Shown here in pieces: positions 1 through 12,788 of a stretch of 64,000 bases of DNA. Each line of letters starts with the position of its first letter. Positions within the stretch are counted from its first letter, which is position 1. The stretch is taken from assembly GCA_963693285.1 (NCBI GenBank), contig OY848919.1, positions 12,085,461-12,149,460 on the forward strand, read 5' to 3'. A program made the position numbers and the translations under genes. The notes under the pieces are model-generated. The model had not been told where the DNA came from. It made no database searches and saw nothing but the letters and a program-made list of their open reading frames with translations. The stretch comes from Xestospongia muta. Its lineage: Eukaryota; Porifera; Demospongiae; Haplosclerida; Petrosiidae.

Positions 1-75
1 CAAAATCTTTTTGCTCTTCTGCCATAGCTCCGGTCTAGTGTTACCACTCCTTAGCAAAGGGGCGGCAACTTTGTG
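1..75. repeat. Fragment related to the terminal repeat of the MITE-like element at 32.45 kb
   Basis: The stretch around 37-70 (taccactccttagcaaagg and following) resembles the right terminal repeat of the element at 32453-32913, which also has a CTAAGCAAAGGG core. Only one end is in the window, so it cannot be delimited. It may be a solo end or an element continuing to the left. This rests on similarity over about 35 bp with mismatches. Confidence 0.3.
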
Positions 76-969
76 GTAATTGAACCTAGTAGCAACCTGT
101 ATTAGTGAATCGATGGATGGACGGTTGAGTGAATGGATATATGGATAAGATGACTATCGTAGATAAGTTATTATAGTCTGTCATTAGATCTGTTTGATTT
201 CATTACAGCACAGTAACCTCATGTCAAATCAAAGGAGTCTAGTAGTTTATAGAATGGTTTATAGTAACGAGATCATGATCAACCCACAACTACTAATGTC
301 CTTCACTGACTTACTGGTGGCACTCAGCCACACATTAAAACTTTAATATTGCTTGCTATTTAATAGGAATATGTCACACTTTTACCACTTAGTGTCAATT
401 TTAACATGCTCACACAACTCATACAATTGGTTTTTCTTCTAAATGGCATTTATTTTGCCTTCAACAGCCGTAGTTCTTCAAACATTTAGGTTAGGTTCAT
501 ATTTCAGCTATTTGCTAGTAGTGGGTATATCCATAATTGAATGCTAAAATTGGTAAACATTCTTTACAAATGTTTCCAAGCAACAATACTAATGAATAGT
601 ATATTTATTATACATAATATAATATATTATGAAACTGAATGGATCAACTATACAAACAAATAGCTCAGCAAGATTCTAATGTGAACTAAGAGAGATCAGT
701 TGCTCCTGAAACAGAAACACTCCTCGAGTTATTATTATATGTGTCTATTATCATTACTAATAATGACAACATAATTATTTAATTATAATAATAATACCAA
801 ATAATGATTACAAATTGCATCCAACGAAAGGGTGGCTATCAGGTTATCTTAATATATAATCGAGTGTGATGTAAAATGAGACAAAGTCATCAGATTACCA
901 CTGCACTATGATACCACTGCACTATGGAGACAAAGTCATTAGAATTTGGTAGTAAATTTAAATATTCTC

Positions 970-1172
970 ATAGATTTGTACTTTCTCCAATGTTGTATTA
1001 ACAGCTAACATTTGACAAAAACAAGGTATTTCTTTGTCTGTGATAGTCTTTTCATCTGTAATCCATAACCTCTTCAGTGAAGGGTCTAGTTAGAGAAGCT
1101 ACCATTGACAAGGATGACAAAGAGGTGGTGGAGTCTTTGTTGAATGACAAAAATGATAAAAATACTATTTAA
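970..1172 (-). pseudogene. LRR exon relic joined to a second duplicated scrap
   Basis: Positions 973-1078 are almost identical to 1750-1857, which lie inside the LRR exon at 1640-2071. The similarity stops abruptly at about 1079. From there a different piece begins that reads on the plus strand as GLVREATIDKDDKE. A similar piece, GLVRGAIIDKDNKE, occurs at about 2533-2575. No open LRR frame extends past the junction. I interpret this as a partial duplication of the neighbouring LRR exon with a rearranged edge. 1-970 otherwise shows no convincing coding sequence. Confidence 0.5.
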
Positions 1173-1639
1173 ACAAATTTACTACACTGAAAAAATCTAA
1201 ACATTCTTTCTTAAATAAATTATATTGTGTACATGTTTTGAAAAGACTGATTTACATTCCTCCAAACAACAGCTAACTCATCAATTTAGTATTTACAAAA
1301 TTTTTATGTTTATTTGTAATTTCTCAAGAAATTTAGTTCAGAGTCATTAAAATACTGACCATTGTATAATGTATTATTATAAGATGTTGTAGACTAAGTC
1401 GTAGTCCAGCAACCATTACTTTACTATATGTCACTATATTGATGTCAAATAAAGATCAGTCTAGAAGTTTAAAGGTACATGTACTATATTAATGCTGTGT
1501 ATGATATATAGTGGAATATGAGACAAGTCATATTTAATTTTCTTTACAAAAAATAAAAATTTTATAATGCATTTCCAAAAACAATGGAATGTGTGGATGT
1601 AAGATTGTGTTAGCAAAATATTATCAAACAAGTATACAA

Positions 1640-2092
1640 CTACTGACAAAGATATTGACCATTAACACATAATGTAGTCAATGTTTTATTATTTGCTAAT
1701 GCTGTCGATAGTTTCTGTTCTCCAGATTTTGTAATGTTAGTACAGTGATAGATTTGTACTTTCTCCAACGTTGTGTTAACAGCTAACATTTGACAAATAC
1801 AAGGTATTTCTTTGTCTGTGATAGTCTTTTCATCTGTAATCCATAATCTCTTCAGTGTATTGTTATTAGAGAGAGATGTGAATATTATCTCCATGCTGTT
1901 AGGCGAGAGAGGAGAGGAGTTAAGATCTAGGTTCCCCAATTCCAAGACACATTGATTATTAAAAGGAGTATCCCATATATCAAGTCCCCTCACTAGACAT
2001 TCCTTGATGTTGTTTAAAGCTATTAGTAAGCAATTAGAAGATAATAACTGAAGAATAAACCTCCAGGACATTCCTGCTTGTCGTTGTCTCTT
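1640..2092 (-). pseudogene. LRR C-terminal exon, probably a decayed paralogue
   Basis: The open frame encodes about 145 residues of ribonuclease-inhibitor-type leucine-rich repeats. Visible repeat cores include LVRGLDIWDT, LELGNLDLN, NTLKRLWITD and NTTLEKVQIYHC. It aligns along its length with the final exon of the gene at 2725-5916 (ECLVRSLEIWNT, NTTLEELYLNNC). The upstream frame reads KRQRQAGMSW, matching KQKQTRKQW of the paralogue, but an in-frame TAA follows just upstream. No clear splice acceptor is visible, and no CARD or coiled-coil exons were found between 2.1 and 2.7 kb. It is therefore most likely a truncated copy. It could still be a working terminal exon if a diverged acceptor exists. 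Confidence 0.6.
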
Positions 2093-2724
2093 CAGTAGAT
2101 ATTATCCCAATACCAGATTGTAACTTTCTATTGAATTGATTTCAAGCTAGACTGAGCCAGTCTATTTTGTAATGCTGTGTTATTGGGTGTCATTAATGAA
2201 CCAATTAAAGGAATAAACAACTTGTCCTTTAATGAATCTTCCACTGTACTATCAGTAGCTAAAAACCAGTGAAATATTTCACCAAACTTTAAAGATAGCA
2301 GTACCCCTGTTTTAATAATGTGACAGTAAAATTAAGATGTCACCACATTTGTTTTGATAAGATCATTAGTCTCATGAATAGACTTTGAATATGATATTAC
2401 TTGTCCACTAATAGTTAATATATGTTACATGTAGCAAGGTAGAACATATGGAATGACCAATAAATGAACAAACAGACAAGAAAGATAGACACCAGGTTGG
2501 TAAAAAGAGAGTGTGAACTAGTTTAATGACCAATGAGGGATTAGTAAGAGGAGCTATTATTGACAAAGACAACAAAGAAATAGAATATTATACATAACTA
2601 ATTCAATAAACTGTTTTTATTTATCTAAGTAAATCAACTAGTTACTGAATGCACACATAATTTAACTTCTTTTTGGATATTAAAAACTTATTAATAGAGT
2701 CACAAAATGACTACAAATATAGAC

Positions 2725-5700
2725 CTAGCATAGAAAAATACCATTAATGCACAATACAATCAAGGTTGTATTGTGACCTAATACCTTAGAGATTTGTTGT
2801 GTACCAGTTTTAGTTATTTTTTTACAATTGTTAAGATAGAGTTCTTCTAGTGTTGTGTTTGCAGATATTATATGACAAATATGAGGTATTTCATTGTCTG
2901 TGATGGTACTGTCATCCTCTAGCGATAATGTTTTGAGAGCTGTATTGATAGACAGGGCATTAGCTATCATTTCTAGATCATTAAGTGAGAGAGACGAGTT
3001 TCTAAGACAAATTCTCTCCATTGTTTTGTTATTAGTCAGTATAAGTGATAAATTGGAGGCACAGTTACTATCAAGAGAAGTGTTCCATATTTCAAGTGAT
3101 CTAACTAGACATTCATCGATGTTACTTAACACCATAAGTGAGGTGTTGGGAGACAAGGATCTGAGAGTGATATTCCATTGTTTTCTTGTTTGCTTTTGTT
3201 TCATTACTTGACTGATTGCTTCTTCACATTGCTCCACAGTAGGTGAGATGAACCAGACTCTATCATTAGACCAATGAACACTTCCTTCCTCTAATACAAA
3301 AATAATCATTTAGTATATATTAAGCACATACACTTATACAACACTTCAATTCTATATATATGTATACAATTTGATATATATGGCAGTAAGTCAATCATAG
3401 CATTAAGATAAATCTCACTTACTTTCTCCAAAAAGTCTAGTATATAAATTCATTAGAAAATTTGATGACTTCTCCTCTTCATCATTTATTCCTGTTTTTA
3501 AAAAGCCTCTTGCTTTTGAGTCTAAATAAAAGCCATTGAGTAAACATACAGATGTCCTATGTGTTAGTAGCCATCAAAAATTCATACACAAATGGTTGAC
3601 CAAATTCTGACTAGACAACTTTGAATTCTTTAACACTTATACACTTAATGGAATAAAATTAATTACATCAGTAGTGATGAAAGCAATACAACCTTACATT
3701 CCAAACAATGCACAATATTATAATAATATCAGCTATACCTATCATTTTCTCTGGAGGATTTGCAAATGCTTGTTCTTCTACTTGTGAAATAAGTGATGCA
3801 ATGGTCGCTTTTAGTGATTTTATTTCTTCTTCTTTCTCTGACTCTATTATTGTAAAGATAAAATTTTGCTTGTAATTTACTTACAAATAACATAGAGTAG
3901 TTAATGACATAATATCTCATACCCTCTTTTTCTTTGAAAATGGATTCATTAAATTTTTTTTGTTGCTTCAATAACTGCAACTCACCTAACAATAAGGTTT
4001 GATAACAATCAAACATTGCACACATACCTTCTTTAGTTACAACTACAGATTTCAAGTTCTCTATCTCCATAGCCTTTTCATCAATCATTATCTTCAGCTT
4101 AGCTATCAACACTTCATTACTACTCTGTATATCTTCAATAATTTCTTGAAAAGACTCTATTAGAAATTTGATAGTCAAGATTCATATTTAATATCATGTA
4201 CATGATCTTGGCATTTTATTTATTTATTGTATATAATTGTCCAATTATACCTTCTTTTTCTTTTAGAATGATATTTAACTCCACAATCTCTGACTGTCTC
4301 TGTTCTGATAAATCTTTCTCTAACTGTAGCTCAACTGAGTGTTACAATCAATACAATTATTAAAAAATAATATAACTATTACCTTCTTTTTCTCTAGTTA
4401 TATCGAGCAAATCCTCTATCTCCACACACCTTTCATTGACAACTATTTTCTGTGCTTCAAATGAGGTCATCAAACTTCTGTCATTTCTTTGCTTGTCTTC
4501 TATCATGGCTTGATCAGTTTCTATAACAAATAAAGTTAATAGATACTGCAATTTTTTCTTTTATAACAGAAATAAGCAAAAAACAATTCTAACACAAACG
4601 TATTTATATTTACCAGACTAGATCATTATTCTTAATTCTTACCTTCCTTTTTATCAAGAGTTTGTTTTATTTTTTCAATATCCTTTTGTTTTTTTAACAA
4701 CAGCTCTAATTGTGAGAGAAAGCAAGATACTCTGTATACACAAGTGCATATATACCTTCTGTTTGTTTAAGCCTAGATTTCAAATCTTCTATTTTCAATG
4801 CCTGTGTTCTTGTTATTGTGCATTGCTTTTCCAGTTGACTTTTTAGTTCTTCTATATACCTTTGTTTCTCTTCGATATTTATCACCATAGAATTCATCTC
4901 CTTCATAATACACATGTACATGATGTAACATTATAATTACATGTATATTTTATACCTCATCTTTTCTATCAACATCTCCATTAATGCGGTGATCTGACAT
5001 ACTTCTCCTAAAAGTTAAGTAGGATATGCATTTAGACTATTCCCAAGTATATATGGAATGAGTTATCTTAGGTTATTTGGATACTAAACATCCCAATAAT
5101 GGCTGCTAAGCAACCATATAATTAATGAATTTGATAAGTATATTCATTGTAATACTTTTGAAACTAACTTGACACGAATCAATATATATAAGTAAATTAA
5201 TACAATTATAGGTATATAACTGCTCTCCTCTAATAAATGTACCTGTTACATTTAAGTACGATTTATAACTAATGAATTATCTTATTATATTTTTGAAGGC
5301 ACTTACTGTCTTGAGAGTTTCAATTTACCAGTATCAACAGATTCAACACACATGGTCCACATATTCTCAGCTATCACCTTAAATGCTTCAACTTTCCTTA
5401 GAGAATCAATTAATTTAGTTAACTGGGGCTGGCTCTTGATAGTAGATGTAAGACCTTTCATCAGGAGTAGACCTTTTTCCCGATCTGTCTTTGGACTGTT
5501 ATCTGTAGCACTGTTAAAACACTCTTGAGTAATAAGACAAGCACCAAAGAGTTGAGGTGCTAGAGCTAATCTGTTAGCAGAATCAGAGACAAGGTCTGAT
5601 AACTCCCCATAATGTGTTCTAAACACTTCTTCTGGTGAGAGTTGTTGACCTAAGATATTGAAAGAGCTTAGGCAAATACTATTGCACTGTGAATGCTTTA

Positions 5701-5916
5701 TAAGAACTGAATATAATCACCACGTGCACTTTAATGCCATGTACATACACATAATAAGTAGATACTCAAGTTTCTATAGAATAGGGTGATGTATTATATG
5801 TGATAGGCACACTGACAAAATTACATATCTCCATTACATATACATATTTTTATATTTCATTTGCAAATCAAAACTTGATAAATATTTATAAACTAACTTT
5901 GTTGATTTGATGCCAT
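2725..5916 (-). CDS. CARD-like / coiled-coil / LRR protein, NACHT-less NLR-like architecture
   Basis: A twelve-exon model of roughly 600 residues. Exon 1 (5898-5916) encodes MASNQQ. Exon 2 (5307-5649) encodes a CARD-like six-helix domain beginning SPEEVFRTHYGELSDL. A short linker exon lies at about 4960-5012. Eight exons from 4916 down to 3430 then encode charged coiled coil (for example EEKQRYIEELKSQLEKQ and LLKKQKDIEKIKQTL). The last exon (2725-3293) carries at least four RI-type LRRs (KTLSLEDDSTITDNEI, NTTLEELYLNNC) and then a stop. From the linker onward, splice junctions are GT-AG and most are phase 1. The order recalls NLR receptors without the NACHT ATPase, which I could not find. An intracellular sensor or adaptor role is inference. 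The start is supported by identical MASN starts in paralogues. Confidence 0.75.
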
Positions 5917-5965
5917 AGTTGATGACTATTTCCTCTATATATGGATCATCTGTTAACACACTTTC
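5917..5965 (-). promoter_or_regulatory. TATA-type core promoter shared by MASN-start genes
   Basis: Reading on the minus strand, GATCCATATATAGAGG lies about 20-30 bp before the ATG at 5916. The same block (GATCAATATATAGAG, then a short A-rich spacer, then ACTATGGCATC) precedes the starts at 8770 and 20474, and a close variant precedes 55121. The spacing implies a very short leader. Conservation across paralogues that have otherwise diverged supports function but also reflects common descent. Confidence 0.55.
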
Positions 5966-6569
5966 TGAGGTAGATGCAGTAGATTTGGGCGTGGTCCTAA
6001 TTTATTCATATATCAATACTGTGTACCCCCACCCTGATTTCTGCAAAATGTAAATACATATAAATTTTCCAGTGTCCATCATGGTTTAAAATGGCCATAG
6101 AGAGCAATCATTTTTAAATTATGTGAGAACTTTCTCAATTTTTGTGCCAAAATGGTTGATTTTGTCATCAATATAACATTTAAATAATAATCCATAGCTC
6201 GTACTGTAGGACATGACAGGCTGAGGACAGGATGATAAGGTTTCAGTAATTCTGTTGACATCATAGAGAGTTGGTACTTCCTTTAGTACACTTAGTCAGT
6301 ATAGTCTTAGGAGAATCTGAATTATGATAGTACTCAGTAACCCACATAGACTATAAAACTACAAGACTCTAACTAATACCATGATAATGTTTAGAGGACA
6401 GTTCTAACTTGAGGAGTACACTGGTCTTAATATTGACATAACTCAACAAGAATTGATTATTATTCAATTAATTGCTAAAACAGTTAATGTATACTAACAG
6501 TCATACTTTTCTAAGGAGAGTTAGTTCAAATGTAAATTATTCATTGGGATACATCCAGGAAGTTACCAT

Positions 6570-6905
6570 AATTGACAAACATCCTGACTAGTAGGTGCTA
6601 AGCAACCATCATGAATAAGATAAGTATATTCATTGTAATACCATTGACCTAATTTAAGAATGGATCAATATGCAAATAAATGGACATATAGCTGTTAGTA
6701 TGTGTATAGCTATCCTTGGATGCTTTCTCATAACAACACTTGTTTACCTGTGTAACTTGATGATGAGTTACTAAAGGTTTTATAATTCATGATAATTAGG
6801 ATTTATCAGTTTATAAGCATTTACTGTCTTGATTAGTGTGGTTAGCACTACTTATAGGAGACATTCTGTTTCATTCTGCCAGTATCAGCACACAAGTCCA
6901 TACAC
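6570..6905 (-). pseudogene. Relic of a duplicated CARD-gene intron and exon edge
   Basis: The stretch follows the same order as 5085-5340 inside the neighbouring gene: gctaagcaaccat, then gataagtatattcattgtaat, then the donor region acttactgtcttga, then cagtatca. Here the CARD frame beyond the donor is destroyed. It appears to be the remnant of a duplicated gene copy lying between the two surviving genes. The rest of 5966-7700 holds AT-rich sequence, a (TA)n run near 7158-7175, and no gene I can support. Confidence 0.45.
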
Positions 6906-7704
6906 ATATAACATATTATACTACAACTAAATCATCAATTGTAATGTTGTTAATGATGTATAATGATTTCTATTGGAACTGAATAAGTCTCAAAGTTTAT
7001 CTATGCCTAGATTCCTACTGAAACTCTGAAAACATTCCACTAAAAAGTACTCATTCATGTTTAAAACTATTTTATTCCTATTCATATTCATCAAACTTTG
7101 TATATAATATTTCATTAGTTGACCACTAAACTATTTAAAATTTTATCTGACTCTCTCTATATATATATATATACCTACTCCGATTTAAATGTTTCATCAT
7201 TCTTGTGATACTTGTATGTTCCTTTATTGTGTGATAAACTGACATTAAAATTATCCTTTAAAAAGCTTAAAAATAAAAAAAAATTACAAGTGTCATAAAT
7301 ATATTATGTCAAACATTTAGACAGCTTCTTACTATTTATAGGTGTTGTAGCCGAGCACGCGATGAAAACAACTTTTTTACAGAACTAATTGAACTAACAA
7401 CACTATAATGAACTACAACAGAACTACAACCAACTATCAAACTGTAACAAACTAAAAACTAAAAAGGTTTTACAGCACTATATATACATACATACATATA
7501 AGGTTTCACCGGAAATTAAGTAAATAAGGCCTAACAGAAATAATAACTCAAAATGAATATGTATACAGTTACCACAATAAGAAATGACAAAAGTATAAGT
7601 AAAACATTTTCTGACGCAATAACAATGAACACATACAAATATACATATCAACAAGACATTACAAATCAATAATAATTAATAACTGATAATTATTAGGGTC
7701 CATT

Positions 7705-8770
7705 TTAATCCATATCTAATTCCATACCCACTTCTTTCCAATCTTTCTGAAGGGCTCCAGCAGTTTTAGCAATGGGACCTTTTATATCAATGCAGGCTCT
7801 TAAGAACTTGGTGCAATGGTCCTCTAGTTCAGATCGTTCCGTTATATAACTCATTCCTGCTTTAAATTCATCAATGATTCCATTAAAAGTAGGTGATCGT
7901 TGAACTTCATTGCTGATGAGATCAGCTGCAAACATCTTACTGGCTAATGATGGCAGACAACTTCTACTTGAATCACATAACTCAGCATGACGTTTGGTGA
8001 GGACATCTATGACTAAGCGTCTCAGTTTAGGAACATTAGTAACTACAGCTAACAAAGAAAAAAGTGTTAAGCAATTTTTGCAAGTAATATCAAGTCACTA
8101 TTTACAGTATTAGTAGAGCCTCTTTAAAGTACACTTAGAGATTTCTTATAAATTCAAACATAATAATTGATCATAGGAATGAAATACCTTTGTTGTTAGA
8201 TGCCACAACACTTTCATTAGGTGTATGTGGAAGGTTACATTGCATATTATCAGCTAGTGACTTGAATGCTTCAAATTTCCTTAGAGAATCAATTAGTTTA
8301 GTTAATAACTGGGGCTGGCTCTGAATAGTAGATGTAAGACCTTTTATCAGAAGTAGACCTTTTTCCTGATCTGACTTTGGGCTGTTATCTGTAGCACTGT
8401 TGTAACACTCTTGAGTGATAAGACGAGCACTAAACAACTCAGGTGCTAGAGCTAATCTATTAGCAGAATCAGAGACAAGACGTGACAACTCAGCATAATG
8501 TGTTCTAAACACTTCTTCTGGTGAGGATTGTGGACCTAAGGAATTGAAAGAGCTCACTCAAATACTATTGTATTGTGAAAACTGTATAACAAACTAAATA
8601 ACAATACAACCTTAATGTCATACAAATAAGTAAATAGTAGAGTTTTACATATAGAATACGAGTTTAGCTGTGCTATATGTACTGAGACACTCTAACAATA
8701 TGTGTTACACATATCAATGTATTGTACTTAAATATAATTTCACACACTAACTTATCTGATTTGATGCCAT
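7705..8770 (-). CDS. Compact tandem CARD-like protein (two death-fold domains)
   Basis: Three exons, 8752-8770, 8188-8535 and 7705-8048, sum to 711 nt and give a clean 236-residue frame ending GMELDMD. Residues about 8-105 form a CARD-like domain (EEVFRTHYAELSRLVSDSA, LITQECYNSATDNSP, LLTKLIDSLRKFEAFKSL). Residues about 125-236 form a second helical domain of the same general pattern (KRHAELCDSS, ADLISNEVQRSP, LEDHCTKFLRACIDI). The junctions are GT-AG, and the frame joins exactly as AGT and GCT across the introns. With no effector or sensor domain it resembles a death-fold adaptor or decoy. The second domain is homologous to the terminal exon at 30999-31324. Function is inferred only from fold class. 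Confidence 0.8.
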
Positions 8771-8815
8771 AGTTGGTGACTGTTTTCTCTATATATTGAT
8801 CATCTGCTTACTTCA
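8771..8815 (-). promoter_or_regulatory. TATA-type core promoter of the tandem CARD-like gene
   Basis: GATCAATATATAGAGAAAAC lies just upstream of the ATG at 8770 on the minus strand, with the TATA core at about 8790-8797. It matches the promoters at 5917, 20475 and 55122. The spacing to the ATG is about 20-27 bp, so the transcript leader should be nearly absent unless the start site is atypical. Confidence 0.55.
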
Positions 8816-8819
8816 ACGT

Positions 8820-10015
8820 TCAGGAGAGGAAAAATTTGGGAGTGGCCTAGTTTATTCATAACATTAGCCCCACCCTAATCTTTCTGCTGAAACAGACAAA
8901 TATGAATAAGGCAGTTTAACTTAACACTATAATATTTAGTGGCTTCTAAAAGGGTAAGTAAAGTTAATACAACTTTAAAGACACATTTAATTATATATAA
9001 TGCAAATATCCAATTAATATATATTGGTATTTTTACCTATTTATTATTATCTTAAACATCAAAGTTAACATTGAAAGTAAGCATAAAAATTGTCATACAA
9101 AGCCCCACAATCTACAGAGGTACTATATCGACATGTTGTGTTGTGCTAGCGAACAGTAACTCCATTTACCTTACCACAAATAAACTACAAGTTAAAATTG
9201 CTATGAATATCAAAATCAATAGATTATGAGTTAAATAAAGTCAGTTATGTTTACTGATTAGACAACTGAATTATGACTTTATCATTTGCTGTCCCAACAG
9301 TAACAATTTACTATCTTAGCTGCTAATGGGGAAAGTTATGACAGATAGCAAAATAAAGTTATGACAACTTTGCTCTCCTTCATAAATAAGAATGTAATAT
9401 CATTGCATGGAGTAATAAGTAATCAATTTGTCTGTTGTTTCTGAATAAACTCAGTACACCTAATCTACACAATTATCTTAACAATAATTTATTTTCAACA
9501 ACTTCTCAAAGTTTATAAAATTGGATGTGCATAGTTTACAATTAATATATGCGCAACTTGTAAACCACTGTTAATTGTATATTGAATCTAAGCTCCTTTA
9601 ATTTATAATTTACTTATAATAGTTGTGATAGTAAGGTATATGATGACAGTACGAACTGTGTTTAAAATATAGAGGGTATCTACTATTTAGGGTGTCCTTT
9701 ATCACATTTGACTGAGTAACTATTGACACATAAAATAATAGTCATGTTAGTTATGTTTGGAATTGTATGATCAAACAGGCAGTGATAAATTAATGGATTA
9801 ATTTGCTGTTAAATTGATTGACTTCTATGTAGGGATTTTCATACCACCATTCCTAGTGTGATCTTGTATCAGATGTTTGTACTGCCATCTATACATTTAA
9901 TGAGCTTTTAAAAATTATTAATTAAGTACAAGTGTTCACTGGTACAAAGTAAAGTCATTATTAATTTTTTTCAATTTATGGGTATGAAATAAAAGGATAT
10001 GGAATTATGTGTGTT
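8820..10015. other. Intergenic stretch with one dispersed-repeat copy
   Basis: No gene is supportable here. Around 9230-9420 lies a diverged copy of part of the X block found at 15.5, 16.4, 23.5, 35.6, 38.8 and 48.3 kb. Shared landmarks are gaattatgactttatca, gtaacaatt..., agctgctaatg and gttatgacaa...ttgctctcc. The remaining sequence is AT-rich and featureless to my reading. Confidence 0.5.
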
Positions 10016-10019
10016 GGTA

Positions 10020-10680
10020 GCATCAATAGAAGCAGTTAACATAGCTATACTTTATTGTTTGTATATTAACTCAGTATAATAATATGAACATAAATTTGCA
10101 AAATATCCTATATATATCAATTATTTAATTTCAACAAGTTTATAAATTGAGTTTTACAGTACTTACAATACATGTTCAGTTGTATACTATGTATATTGAA
10201 GCTGTGCTCTTTAAAATAGTACTTGTAGTATTTATCAGGCAGTCAACAGCACTGTAGTATGTGGTAAGCTAATAAATTATCAATAACTTGTATCCATTAC
10301 TTGGCTGCTAACCGATAGAATGTCTCTAGCTATGTGATGTACACTTTCATGAAGATCACCTAGATAGCAAATGGAAAAATCATAATGTATATGTTAGTCT
10401 ATTACACTATATCATTAAAAGACATTCATATTAACTGTTAACTCCCCTCTCTCTGTTCTCCACCACCACTATTCTAATATGTTATTCCAATCATGAAAAT
10501 GTTCCTTATCCTCTTTCCATGCATTGATTGTTTTCTTTGATTTTGATATCCAATTTCCAGACAACAACTTTGAGAACTGATAAGCGATTTTTATGTAGTC
10601 TTGGATTTACCAGCAAAAGAAAATGTTCAAATTGTAATAAATGTTTCCACACTATATGTACATACATACACACATACACA
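10020..10680. repeat. Block Z copy 1: repeated 3' flank of ZU5 genes
   Basis: About 650 bp present four times, at 10.0, 49.3, 60.65 and 63.36 kb. It contains gaagctgtgctctttaaaat, a pyrimidine-rich tract, tttgatatccaatttccag and then a short plus-strand exon-like frame. In this copy the frame is interrupted by stops. In three copies it lies directly downstream of a ZU5 gene terminator, so it travels with the 3' end of those genes. The fourth copy runs off the window edge. Confidence 0.7.
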
Positions 10681-10755
10681 ATATATAATATAATGTTAGC
10701 ATTTTATATTTATAGTTATAATTTTAAGACTGTTGTATACAATGGAATTTCTTAT

Positions 10756-12553
10756 TCATGGATCTTCTTGATTGCCCAGTGATTGAACATTCAAGAAACG
10801 TTTTACATGACCGAGTCTATCCAAGACTGTAGTAAAAAATGCAAAAGTACCATAATTTATTTAAAATATTATAATTATTAATAACCTGGTAGGCATTCAT
10901 ATTTCTCTAAAAGAACTAAAAGTAGTACACAGAAAAGGAGCACAAGAACTCCTATTAAATCTGTAAGTGATGATAAAGATAAGGAATAAACAACTATTAT
11001 AATAAATTTTATATCCTTATTAACACTTTGTATATTAAAAATCAATGCATACTTAATATAGCTTCAAGAACCCATAAAACGAAAAGTATCATCATGAGTA
11101 CAATAATGATAAGTATTGCTATAAAATGATCTGCAATGATATTATGTAATTTTATTAAAAAGTTTCAAAGAGAACAGTTTACTTTTTAGAGGTTCAATAT
11201 TGCAGCAGAAATAAAGGACAAGAGGTCCAACAAAAAATGTAGCAACAAATACAATTATAAGTATATAATTGTCTACAACATTTCAGTAAAATAGTCAATA
11301 AATAATATATAGTAGTATACCTTTGACTGTCTTCAAAATAATATCTTGTAAATTTGGTTGTATTATCTGATCTATTAAATGATAGAATTAGTACATTTAA
11401 GTCAACTTAAAGTAATAACGAACGGCCAACAAATTTTTCATATTCTTCTTTATCATGAGTGTTACAAAATCTTATCCATGATTGTTGAGCCAGACAGTTA
11501 CTTGTATTATATTGCATTACTATACTACCAGTGTTTGAATCATATTCTGATGGCAATGTTACCTGAAATATATTCGTTCAATTTATGAGTGCATTAATAA
11601 GTTATTGCATACATTTATTTGGTCATTATGAATAATTTTCCAACACCCAAAGGGCTTTATTTTCAGAGATACATTAGTTCCTTTCGCTACTAACTTGTGA
11701 GGGATTGGGTTATCATCAGTTATCCATTCTTTTTTCAATATCTTGTTTTCCTCATTCTAAAACATTAGCAAATAATTATAATAGACATATCTATAATGTA
11801 AGAACCTCATGTGTTGTATTTGATTGAGAGATCAGAGTAAGTATGTTCAAGTAAGGATTACTATTATCATCATGAATTTTTAGCTGGAGCCAGTAAAAGG
11901 ACAACAAATATTTAGTATTAATTTCATTGGGTGCAGCAACTGCTACATGACTAAATTCAGTCATTTGAATTGTAATAAAGGAACAGTTTGGTTCAGTAGA
12001 GCCATTTAATATTTCTGTTTTACCCTTATCATTTCGGTGAAGAATAACAAGTGATTTAGCCTCTTCTTCAGTAGAGATAACTGCATTGTGTTCAAGAGTA
12101 AGATTTACAGAATTATTAAGCTTTTCACTGGCTGATATCTTAAATGTCTGAGAAAGAATTTTATATCCTTTGGGGATTTTAAATTGACGAGAATGATTTA
12201 AAGAAACTGATATATTAACTTGATGTCCTTTTGGAAAGCTATCTGTCAAAATATCTATTATAAAACTATTGTCTGCCCACAAAATTGTGCTTGCTGTTCC
12301 GCCAATAACAGTCTTATTAAAACGAGGTATATCTGCTGTACCTGTATAACAACAATTAACAAAACACAATAGCATATTAACTATCATCACTTAACAGTAA
12401 TCCATCCATTCATTTTTAAGGTCTAATTTATAAAGACAGAGAAACAGCTTGTACCTTTTTTCTCTGTTATATGATAATTGATGTTAATAGCTACAATTGT
12501 TATAGTTGATACCAAAGTTGTTATTGAAAAGAGTATGATCCATTTCCAGTATC
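10756..12553 (-). CDS. TM-ZU5-like-multi-TM module 1
   Basis: Exon 12455-12553 encodes a membrane helix (YWKWIILFSITTLVSTITIV). Exon 11806-12341 encodes a ZU5-like beta domain (IGGTASTILWADNSF, NAVISTEEEAKSLVILHRN). The exon near 11615-11757 (WITDDNPIPHKL) and the one near 11427-11563 (VTLPSEYDSNTGSIVMQYNT) form a conserved region at the position of a UPA domain. A short linker exon and three membrane-helix exons follow near 11270-11175, 11131-11060 and 10965-10885. The terminal exon ends GNQEDP at 10756. All joins keep frame. The ZU5 part has many N-X-S/T sequons (NKT, NIS, NHS, NLT, NGS, NCS), which would fit a non-cytosolic location, unlike UNC5 or ankyrin ZU5. No private 5' exons were found; see module 2. 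Confidence 0.7.
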
Positions 12554-12788
12554 CTACATTATTAACAGAACCATGCAGTAACAACACAAAGCATAATATG
12601 AAAATATACTGACACAAACACCAACTTTATAAGAATAATTGATGTTAATATCAAATATAATGGCACACTCATACATGCATTATTGGCACAATAATAATAA
12701 AATAACTCATGCAATCAAGTGCCATTCTTTGTTAAATCATAAAAAAGTGGTGCCATAATAATATACTTTATATGTGTCATTATTATAA

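Noticed and set aside
2894..3211. Plus-strand open frame of about 105 codons
   Set aside because: It is antisense to the LRR exon of the gene at 2725-5916, which has splice sites, domain content and a paralogue. The antisense frame has none.
6079..6264. Minus-strand frame of 61 codons upstream of the LRR gene
   Set aside because: No splice signals that join it to a neighbour and no recognisable motif. Left as unassigned.
12423..12617. Calling 12617 the start of module 1
   Set aside because: That start codon would be TTG, and the upstream part aligns with intron sequence before a gtag acceptor in sister modules. The coding part begins at 12553.
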